This document shows positions 19,770 through 28,800 of a stretch of 40,184 bases of DNA, in pieces. The translations under genes and the position numbers were made by a program. The stretch's first letter is position 1, and each line of letters opens with the position of its first letter. The stretch is from a virus. The stretch spans positions 1 through 40,184 of IMG/VR virus record IMGVR_UViG_3300007609_000045; one strand, given 5' to 3'. The notes below the pieces were generated by a model. It was not told the DNA's origin, searched no databases, and was given only the letters and a program-made list of their open reading frames with translations.

Positions 19770-20267
19770 ATGGCAAAATTTTATTCAACAAAGACATATG
19801 GCAACGATAGAGGCCTTAGCTGCACATTTAGACAGTGGAGAGCTAAACATTCGCATTGTAGTTTGTTACACGGCTATTCAATTGGCATTAAATTAATCTT
19901 TGAAAGCGAGACACTTGATGACCGCAATTGGGTTATGGACTTTGGTGGCTTGAAAGCATTTAAAACATGGGCTGAAGATACATTTGATCATACTACACTT
20001 GTTGCTCAAGATGATCCAGAGCTTGAGGTATTTAAAAAACTAAACAAAATGCAAGGCGGATACAACAATAAAGGTATTCTTGACTTGCGTGTTGTAGAAG
20101 GTGTAGGTTGTGAAATGTTTGCTAAGATTGCTTATGACAAGATGAAAGAAATTTTAGAAGAACTCAAACAAGAAAATATCGGCCGCTATCCAGTAGGACA
20201 AGGTGTTCGTCTAGTAAGTGTAGAAGTTTTTGAGCATCAAGCTAATAGTGCAATCTACGAGGGTTAA
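19770..20267 (+). CDS. 6-pyruvoyl-tetrahydropterin synthase / QueD-like protein
   Basis: 165 residues. The pterin synthase pattern is present: Cys30 four residues before His34 in C-S-L-L-H-G-Y, 'VMDFGGLK', the 'FDHTTLV' motif and a C-terminal 'VSVEVFEH'. The family makes pterins (PTPS) or 6-carboxy-tetrahydropterin for 7-deazaguanine synthesis (QueD) from dihydroneopterin triphosphate. The usual zinc-binding HGH reads H-G-Y here, as I recall in phage versions. Its product could serve folate-type cofactors or modified bases; which one is not shown. Confidence 0.85.
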   Translation: MAKFYSTKTYGNDRGLSCTFRQWRAKHSHCSLLHGYSIGIKLIFESETLDDRNWVMDFGGLKAFKTWAEDTFDHTTLVAQDDPELEVFKKLNKMQGGYNNKGILDLRVVEGVGCEMFAKIAYDKMKEILEELKQENIGRYPVGQGVRLVSVEVFEHQANSAIYEG

Positions 20268-20269
20268 CT

Positions 20270-21148
20270 TTGGCTAAGATTGATAAAAGTCAATATACTA
20301 AAGCACAGTGGAAAGTCATTCGAGAACAACGCCGACTAGAAAAGGAACAAAAGCGCAAAAGCAAAGAACAACAAAAACAACCTAAGGTTCAACAGACTGT
20401 TGAACCTTCTCCTATCATAGACACAAAACGTCAAACAGACACAAAAAACTATGTAGTGTGTCTCAAACACGGAACAAAGTATTCATCTCAATACGTGAAT
20501 AATTTAAATAATATGGTCAAAAGACACACTACTGTTCCTTATGAATTTGTATGTTTTACTGACGATGTTAGAGGCATTGATCCCGGAATACGTACAATGT
20601 CATTAAAAGAATTAGGAGTATATGGTTGGTGGTATAAAGTAATTTTCTTTGATAAAAACTTTCCGTTGCAAGGTAATCTTTTATATTTTGATCTAGATAT
20701 TGTGATACACAAAAATATAGATGGATTGTTTACATACTCTCCTGACCAATTTACTATATGTAGAGACTTCAATCGAAGCCTTCGTTTTGATTGGAATAAA
20801 ATGAATAGTAGTGTTTTTAGATTGAAGTCAGGGAGTATGGGCTATGTATATGACGAGTTTATTAAAGATTATTCAGCACATATGAGAAGATTTCACGGCG
20901 ACCAAGATTGGATTTATGCACAAGTCCAACCACGAAAAGGCGAATGGGCCTTTTGGCCAGATGAATGGATACAAAGTTATAAATGGGAAATGCGTGATCG
21001 CAAAGATTTACAACGTATCGATGGAGTTAGAAATTTTATCAATAAAGCAAAACCTAAAGTATTATCTAACTGTTCTATAGCTGTATTTCATGGTGAACCG
21101 CACCCGCACCAATGCAATGATCCTTGGGTGGTTGACAATTGGCGATAA
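20270..21148 (+). CDS. putative glycosyltransferase (GT-A type)
   Basis: 292 residues from a TTG with GAGGG seven bases upstream. The first 60 residues are Lys/Gln-rich and helical. The catalytic part has the metal-binding D141-L-D143 in 'NLLYFDLDIVIHKNI', then 'H-G-D-Q-D-W-I-Y' near 209-216 and 'F-H-G-E-P-H-P-H' near 273-280, as in GT8-like and phage glycosyltransferases. It should transfer a sugar from a nucleotide-sugar; the acceptor (DNA, protein or envelope glycan) is unknown. Coupled to the pterin synthase before it. Confidence 0.8.
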   Translation: MAKIDKSQYTKAQWKVIREQRRLEKEQKRKSKEQQKQPKVQQTVEPSPIIDTKRQTDTKNYVVCLKHGTKYSSQYVNNLNNMVKRHTTVPYEFVCFTDDVRGIDPGIRTMSLKELGVYGWWYKVIFFDKNFPLQGNLLYFDLDIVIHKNIDGLFTYSPDQFTICRDFNRSLRFDWNKMNSSVFRLKSGSMGYVYDEFIKDYSAHMRRFHGDQDWIYAQVQPRKGEWAFWPDEWIQSYKWEMRDRKDLQRIDGVRNFINKAKPKVLSNCSIAVFHGEPHPHQCNDPWVVDNWR

Positions 21149-21160
21149 TGCTAGTATAAT
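21132..21160 (+). promoter_or_regulatory. host-type promoter
   Basis: TTGACA (21132-21137), 17 bases, TATAAT (21155-21160). The -35 box lies in the last codons of the glycosyltransferase gene. Confidence 0.85.
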
Positions 21161-21193
21161 AATATTAATTAGGCAAACATAGAGGCATATACC

Positions 21194-22285
21194 TTGTTCG
21201 ATCAATCTATAGAACGTATCGGTTTTGCATGTAAGTACATGCATCCGGATCAATCGCAAAAGAAAAAAGCACTAGACGAAATTCAACGTCCGCTAAATAC
21301 TCGCAGCACAACAGTACAATGGCTTAACAGACAAACTCGCGAAGAAGCAGAGCAACGCCTGTGGGACATCATGGTGCATAACATTGAATCGTATAGGAAG
21401 TTAATTGAATATGTTGGCAGTTTACCACAAGGGTTGCGAATGGTTAGATTGGGTAGCGATGTTCTGCCTGTTTATACTCAGTCAGATTGGCGGTACTTCT
21501 GGCGACTACCGGACGTTAGAGAATATTGTGCAAAGCATCTTGCCACTGTGGGCGATACGGCTCGTAGGCTTGATGTGCGTTTGTCTATGCATCCTGGTCA
21601 GTTTACGGTACTTGCAAGCGACAACGACGATATTGTAGAGAGGAGCATAGAAGAATTTGAATATCACACCGATGTCATCCGCTGGATGGGATATGGCAGG
21701 TCCTTCCAGGACTTCAAGTGTAATGTCCACATATCGGGTAGAAAAGGTCCACAAGGCATTATCGATGCACTTAAACGACTCACGCCTGAAGCAAGAAACA
21801 CAATTACAATCGAGAACGACGAGAACAAGTGGGGGATCGAAAGTAGCCTCGAGCTTGTTGACCACTGCGCACTCGTTTTGGACGTACACCATCACTGGTG
21901 CCATAGTGGAACATACATACATCCCTCCGACGATCGATACAAGCGCATAGTAGATTCATGGCGTGGCGAGCGTCCTGCTATACACTACAGCTACAGTCGT
22001 GCAGAATGGGTTGATCATATCCCAGAAGACGTACAACCTGACTTTAACGCACTGCTAGAGCAAGGCTACAAGAAAGCTAAACTACGTGCGCACAGTGATT
22101 ACTATCCTAACCGTGCAAGTAACGACTGGGCATTGAGCTTCAATGAGACAGCAGATATTATGTGCGAAAGCAAGTGTAAAAACTTAGCAAGCATTGCACT
22201 GTATAAATACAAGACGGAGAGAAAAAATGAACTATCTAAACAAAATGTACGGACGTCAACAGAAGAACAGTTCTCAACCTTCTGA
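21194..22285 (+). CDS. uvsE: UV-damage endonuclease UvsE
   Basis: 363 residues from a TTG with AGAGG upstream. UvsE-family landmarks are 'IGFACKYM' at the start, 'R-L-G-S-D-V-L-P' near 85-92, 'LSMHPGQFTVLAS' (131-142), 'IENDENKWG' (206-214) and 'VHHHWCH' (231-237). The enzyme nicks DNA 5' to pyrimidine dimers and other lesions, useful to a phage in sunlit water. It has a consensus host-type promoter. Its last 59 bases overlap the next gene out of frame and carry that gene's late promoter. Confidence 0.92.
   Translation: MFDQSIERIGFACKYMHPDQSQKKKALDEIQRPLNTRSTTVQWLNRQTREEAEQRLWDIMVHNIESYRKLIEYVGSLPQGLRMVRLGSDVLPVYTQSDWRYFWRLPDVREYCAKHLATVGDTARRLDVRLSMHPGQFTVLASDNDDIVERSIEEFEYHTDVIRWMGYGRSFQDFKCNVHISGRKGPQGIIDALKRLTPEARNTITIENDENKWGIESSLELVDHCALVLDVHHHWCHSGTYIHPSDDRYKRIVDSWRGERPAIHYSYSRAEWVDHIPEDVQPDFNALLEQGYKKAKLRAHSDYYPNRASNDWALSFNETADIMCESKCKNLASIALYKYKTERKNELSKQNVRTSTEEQFSTF
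22202..22209 (+). promoter_or_regulatory. late promoter element inside uvsE
   Basis: TATAAATA 17 bases before ATG 22227, followed by CGGAGAG as ribosome binding site, so the next gene can be made late independently of uvsE. Confidence 0.65.
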
Positions 22286-22517
22286 AAAAAATCCTAATCG
22301 AGTTGCTGGCGGATTGCGAGCACAAGGTGTTGATACTTTTGAAATGCTAGGCGAAGACGGTAGTATACAGAAGATCCCTACACAGGCATATGTACAAAGT
22401 TTAGAAGAACAGATACGTAAACACAAAGGTGTGATAAACACACTTGAGCGTAAGTCAAGTAAATTAGAACAATCCCTTAGAGCTTTAGAAGTTACGGTTC
22501 ACAATCTTAGAAAGTAG
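22227..22517 (+). CDS. coiled-coil phage protein
   Basis: 96 residues from ATG 22227; an earlier frame start at 22194 is rejected. It begins M-N-Y-L-N-K-M-Y-G, has a 'G-G-L-R-A-Q-G' and 'L-G-E-D-G' middle, and ends in a coiled coil (about 55-96). This resembles small proteins of marine T4-like phages. With a late promoter it may be a structural or assembly protein; that is inference. Confidence 0.65.
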   Translation: MNYLNKMYGRQQKNSSQPSEKNPNRVAGGLRAQGVDTFEMLGEDGSIQKIPTQAYVQSLEEQIRKHKGVINTLERKSSKLEQSLRALEVTVHNLRK

Positions 22518-22523
22518 TACAAG

Positions 22524-22811
22524 TCAAAGTTCATCAATAGGGGTATCACTGTCAACAGGCAGATTTAGTCTATTACGCTGTTCAACTCCTTTTTTCTGGG
22601 CAAAACGTTTAGGATTACAATTACTACACACGTGAACATAAAAATCTTCTAAGCGTTTTGAATCTACCTTTCCTTTTTCTCTCTTAAATTCTTCGTGACA
22701 TTCGTCGCACTCAAATACCGCATAACTTCGTAATCGTTTATAGGTATGGCTTTTTCCGTTTTTGCTTTTCCGAACGTAAAATCTAACTTCTTTTTCAATT
22801 CTTTTAAACAT
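22524..22811 (-). CDS. zinc-ribbon protein on the reverse strand
   Basis: 95 residues starting at MFKR; the frame is open 21 codons further but the extension lacks start signals. Two Cys pairs, Cys35-x2-Cys38 and Cys62-x2-Cys65, form a zinc-ribbon-like unit within a very basic protein, so nucleic-acid binding is likely. No HNH catalytic histidines are evident. A reverse-strand AATAAATA ends four bases before the ATG, with no Shine-Dalgarno. It converges with the gene ending at 22517 and diverges from the giant tail gene. Confidence 0.7.
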   Translation of the reverse strand: MFKRIEKEVRFYVRKSKNGKSHTYKRLRSYAVFECDECHEEFKREKGKVDSKRLEDFYVHVCSNCNPKRFAQKKGVEQRNRLNLPVDSDTPIDEL

Positions 22812-22815
22812 ATTG

Positions 22816-22823
22816 TATTTATT
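22816..22823 (-). promoter_or_regulatory. late promoter element of the zinc-ribbon gene
   Basis: Reverse-strand AATAAATA followed by CAAT and ATG 22811. It lies only 23 bases from the forward-facing late element at 22847, forming a compact divergent late control region. Confidence 0.55.
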
Positions 22824-22846
22824 TACGTTTGGATTATAAAAAATTA

Positions 22847-22854
22847 CATAAATA
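22847..22854 (+). promoter_or_regulatory. late promoter element of the tail block
   Basis: CATAAATA 38 bases before ATG 22893, upstream of the long run of tail and fibre genes; AGGA precedes the ATG. Confidence 0.6.
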
Positions 22855-22892
22855 CTTTGTAGCTGTTGAAGCAAAAGTATAGGATTTAACTA

Positions 22893-25800
22893 ATGGCAAA
22901 ACAAGACATTTATTTAGGCGTTGAGGGCAATGACGGAACTGGAGACAGTATTCGAGAAGCCTTCCGCAAAGCAAACGAAAACTTTACAGAACTATATGCA
23001 GTTTTCGGCCAAGGTGGAACAATTAGTTTTACCGCGCTCAATGATACTCCGACTGGCATTACAGCAAACGGTGTATTGATTGGTAACTCTACAGGTACTG
23101 AATTAATACAAAAAACACTGTCGGCTGGTGATGGTATAAGCATCGACAATTCAGGCGAAACTAATATTACTATTACCAACACCGGTGCCAATATTAATGC
23201 TGATACGTCGCCTATTTTAGGTGGACCGTTGAGCGGTAACAGAGTTTACTCTATTGGACTTATTGCAACATCACCAGAAGCCATTAACGAATTCAATACT
23301 ACACATGGTAGTTCGATTACTATAGACGATCTTGTTACAGATAAAAAATTCCAAGATCAGTACTATGCTCCAAACGTTACTACAGAAGAAACAAAATCAG
23401 TATACGCAAGAACAGAACCTAGTAATGCAGGTGAATACACAAAATCAATCAGTGAGTACAGAAGCGGAAATGTCGTAATTAACGATCACGGATTTGATTG
23501 GAGTTCAAACGGAACTAAATGGAAATTTACCGCTACTGACACTTCTCCAACCGGACTAACTGATAACACAGATTATTATATTCGATTTGTTAATGAAGAT
23601 CAAATCAGTTTACATACTTCTAAAGAAGAAGCACAAAATAATAATGATACTACTAGACAAAAAATTAACATTGCACTAGGAAGCACAGTTACTCCTACAG
23701 GACAAGATCAAGTTAGAGACACTGCATACGACGATGCTTTATTTGGATTCTATAGAGACAATGAAGCACTTCCAAGAAAGTCTGCTGTCAGACGTCAAGG
23801 CGATGACATGGAAGGAGCATTATACTTACACGATCATCCAGGCGATTTAGCAGGTACAGACACTGGCGACATCAACGACAAACAAGCTGCTACGAAACTA
23901 TATGTTGACAATACGTCGTATGCATCGACAGAAGATTTATTTGTTACAAAGCAAGGCGACGACACGCAACTAAGAACTCCAGTTGGGTTAGAAGGGCGAG
24001 GACTTTCGTATGCATTTGGAAGTTTGAAAGCAGCATGTCAAAAAGCAGAAGAAATTATGGAGTCTGCACCTATTGAAGCAGGTGCATACAAACAGACAAT
24101 TACATTTGACGACGGCGACGGTATTTCCCTTGTAACTTCGGTAGGAGTCACAACAGCCAATGCTGCCGCTGAAAATGCAATTACATATCTAAGAGAAAAC
24201 AAAAAGTTCATTCAGAAAGCTGTAATTGATTATGTAAACGACACATTTCCTACTCTTGCGTATGAAGATACTAATGTAGTAAATCCTAATGCAGAAGCAA
24301 CACTGTTTAGAAATAAAGAGTTTATTCAAAACGAAGTTACTTCTTGGATTAACAATAATATTGGAAATGCTACTACAGGCAATACATGGTTTGAATTTAG
24401 TTACAGCCAGCCAAAGTGTTTTAGAGATACAGGATATATTGTTGATGCATGGATTAATGATCTATCAAAAGGCGGAAACTTAGAAACACGTAGAGTTGCA
24501 GCAAGTTATCAAGCAGGTAGACAAAACGCTGTTGACAATGCAGATATCGGAACTCCGGATCAAATTGATGAAACAAATCTAGCAATTGAATTTGCTAGAG
24601 ACTTAGTTAAGAATTATGTATTAACAAACACAACTTATACAAGTCAACAAGACAAGTTTGTAGTTGATGATACTGATTTAACAGTTAACCAGTTCAAAGT
24701 TTATATGGGAGCAGGTAGAGGTACGATCACATATAACAACGGTGGTACCGTAAATGGATCTTTACTAGTAAGCACATTTACTTACAATAACACAGACGGA
24801 TTCGCTACTATAGTCACAGCAACTAACCACGGACTAAGTGCCAGTGATGAAATTACACTTGCTAGCTTAAATGTAACTATTGACGGCGAAGCGGTTGTAT
24901 TTCCAGAAACATATGCACAAGTAGACACAGGATTAACTTGTGAATCGGGTTCCGGAGTTAGTGATGTTATCGGCAGAGCTGACACATTAACATCTGTTAT
25001 TACTGATGTTATTTCAAACGGTATTGACGCACTTGTAAACTATCCACCAGAAGGGCCGTCAGTGCCTAACAATACTTGCGAACGAGATGTTGGATTAATC
25101 ATTGATGGTATGATTCTTGATATCGGGAACGGAACCAATGCAAACTATCATGCTTTACAATCTGCAAAACGATATTTTAGTACACCTTCAGGTGCTAAAG
25201 CACGAGTCACACAACAAACAGAGACACTAGCAGCTATGGCTAGAGCCAAGTCAATTGTAAGAAATGTTGTATCTAACGTTGACTTATTGACTCAGTCAAA
25301 AAGATTTGCTGTTTTGGGTACAGGATTAACATCTACTTCATTCCAAGTAAACATCGGAGATGTTGATCTCATAGATTATATTAGCGGTGGAACAGTTGAC
25401 GGTACATTAAATATTACAAATTTCTTATATGATAGTGACACAGGAATCGCTACAATAACAGTAAGTACAGCACACGGACTAGGTGTTGGTAGTGTAGTAG
25501 TACTAGACGGAGCAGTCTTTACATGGACGGATAGAGAAGGAACTAAAGTGTTCCCAACAGACTACACTACTTTGATTCCGCAATGGTTAGACAGTGATAT
25601 TAATGATGTATCAAATACTGTTAAAAACGCATTAGATGCAAAATTTGATATTATTATTGATATCCTTACAAACGGATTTAGTGCGGTAAGAAACTATACG
25701 CTAGTTGAAGGCACTACATATACAGTTGATTTTAGCAACGGTGTTGGAAACGATAGTACGGATCAGGGCATTAACACCAATGTTGACATTTTACCTGGTA

Positions 25801-28800
25801 AAATTATTACTGGTAAAACTTCAGGTGCTAGAGGTAGAATTGTAAAATACACAAGCGGCGTCGATTTAGGAGGCGAAGCATTTGACAGAACTGAAGTAGT
25901 TCTAATTGAGCCTACTGAATTTAGAATTGGTGAAGAGTTAGAGTACGGAAATCCGACAGTTGAAAAACAAATTTGTATTCATGTAGAATCTGGAATTTAT
26001 TACGAAGATTATCCAATTAAAGTTCCTGCAAACGTATCGATTAAAGGTACTGATTTTAGACGCTGTCAAATTAGGCCTGCACCTAGAATATCACAATCTC
26101 CGTGGGTCGATACTTACTTTTACAGAGACAAGTTATTAGATAACTTAAAAATTACAGATTGGTACGGTCCTGATTTAGCAACACCTCAAGACATTAGCAT
26201 TACAGGAACTAACGAAGCCGGCGGAACAATTACTGTAACACCAGCTGATAACATTTCACCTATTAGTTGGGACGGACAATGGTTCTATACTGATAGTGGT
26301 GCTGTTGGTTTAATTAGTAATGCCGACGGTGCAAGCAGTTTTGAGGTTACACTAACTGTAGATGTATTACCAAACTTAAACAACATCAGTTCAGGCGAAT
26401 GGCATATTAAGTCCACAAGAAATTATGGATACCATTACCTAACTGATCCAAACGATCCAACTAGTACTCCTAAGCGGAATGATCAGTTAGATGTGTTTTT
26501 GATGAATGATGCAACACGACTTGCAAATATGACATTCCAGGGACATGGCGGATTTGCACAAGTACTAGATCCAGCAGGGCAAATTTTAATTAAATCACCC
26601 TACACACAAGTTTGTGGTAGTTTCTCCGGAAGTATTAACAAACAGGCGTTTAGGGGAGGTATGTTTATTGATGGATTTGCAGGAAACTTAGAAACCGTAA
26701 TTACTAGCAAAGACGATAACTATACACTGAATGTTCAGTCTGCTGCAGGAACAGGTTTAAGATTACGTAAACCACAAACACCTGCACCGTTCTTTATTAA
26801 CGGTGTTCGATATCAAGTCGATGCTATTGCAGAATATGATGGCGGCACTGGTACGGCTAAACTGTTAATTAATAAACTTTCGAACGAAGGTAATGGCTAT
26901 ACAGATACTACATTCCCGCAAGAAATCTTTGTTCAAACAGCTGGTAACAGAAGTATGCTAGCAAACGACTATACACAGGTTAACGATTTAGGATATGGTC
27001 TATTTGTTAACAATGCTGCATTGTCAGAGCAGGTTAGTACATTCTGTTATTACAACCATATTGCATTCTTTAGCAACAATGGTTCAGAAATTAGAGCTCT
27101 TAACTGTTCTAACGCAAACGGTAACTTTGGACTGGTTGCGGCGGGTTCAGACCCTAACGAAACATTAGATGTTGTTACGTCTTTGCGAAACATGCAACAA
27201 CCTGCTAAAGTTTATAATGACCCTACTGACACATTTGGGTTTGGTGAGTTTAACCACAACGCAGGTAACTTTAGTGTATTTGTTTATGATTGTGATTACC
27301 ATCCTTATGCTAACAGTTTAGTAGACGTGTATACTTCTACGGGTGTTCAAACTTACGAAGTTACGGCTGTTGCGGAAGTAAGTGTTCCGGTATCAAACAG
27401 TGGAGGATATTCGGGTGCTACTGGTCCAACAGGACGTCGTGGCACAAATCAAAAGATTTATAGATTAAGTATATCCGGCGATTCGGGATTAGAAGAAGCA
27501 ATCACAGGTTTACACAATATTAATTTAGCAAGTGACGACTCACCATATGTAACAATACGTATGAATAAGAATCATTTGTTTGATGATGTAGCAGGTGTTA
27601 CAAGCATTCGACCTTCAACAGCGGTTATCTTTGATGAAAATCCAGATCGAGTTTATAGAAGTATTAGTTTTAATAACCAAGACTCGGACAATTCGGCTCT
27701 TCCTGCAGATAGATTTCAAGTTGTATTCGATACAGGTTTTAATCATGTAAACCTAACTATGAGAAACACCGAAGCGGCATTAAACACATATGCAGGCGTT
27801 GGTACTACGATGGGTGCAACAGCAGGTGACGTTGTACTTGCTATTGAAAAACTTACAGACAAATTAATTGATCGTGTTAATAACAACGACATGATCTTTA
27901 CATATGCTGGTAAGACTCATACGGTGGCAAACTACACTGATAGAGGAAGTTACGCAACTGTAGAACTTAATGATTTAGCTGGCTCTAATATTAACAGTGA
28001 TGGCGGATTATTTAGTGCAGGCGGACTTGCTGATAGAATAACATTTACTGATGATTCTACTCGTACTGTTCCTCTTTCGTTACAAGATAATGAAAATGCA
28101 TCAATTACGGTTGGTATTTCAACTCTAAGAGCTAATGGACACGACTTTGATAAAATTGGTACTGGCGGATTTAATACTACAAACTATCCAAGTATTATTT
28201 ACGGTGAGCCAACTAAATCTGCAACACAAGCCAACGAGGTAAGCGAAAGAGGCAAGGGTCGTGTGTTCTTTGCTAGTACTGATCAGGACGGATTCTTCCG
28301 TGTAGGTAAGTTCTTTAGCGTAGATCAAGGAACAGGTACAGTTACATTTGCCGCTTCTATTGCAATTAGTAATCTTGACGGTCTTGGATTCAAACAAGGT
28401 GTACGAATTACTGAATTCTCAAATGATGACACAATGGCTGATGGGGATCCTGCTGCAGTTCCAACAGAGTTTGCCGCGGAAGGATTTCTATCTCGCAGAC
28501 TACATTTTGATAGAGGTGGCATTAAATTAACAGCTGGAACAATTGGTCCAGGTGCATTAGCACGAGACGGCACTACAGAAATGACCGGCAATCTTAATGC
28601 TGGCGGTTATAAAATTACTAATGCTGCAGACCCAACAAATCTACAGGATTTAACAACTAAGTCTTATGTCGACATTAGAACTCCGTTTGGAAACGAAGCT
28701 ATCGGAACAGCTACCGGTAACAAAGAAACTAACGACATATTAGTTTGGGACGGGTCTACTTACGATAATGCTACACCGGCCGGCGACATTGAAATTAGTG

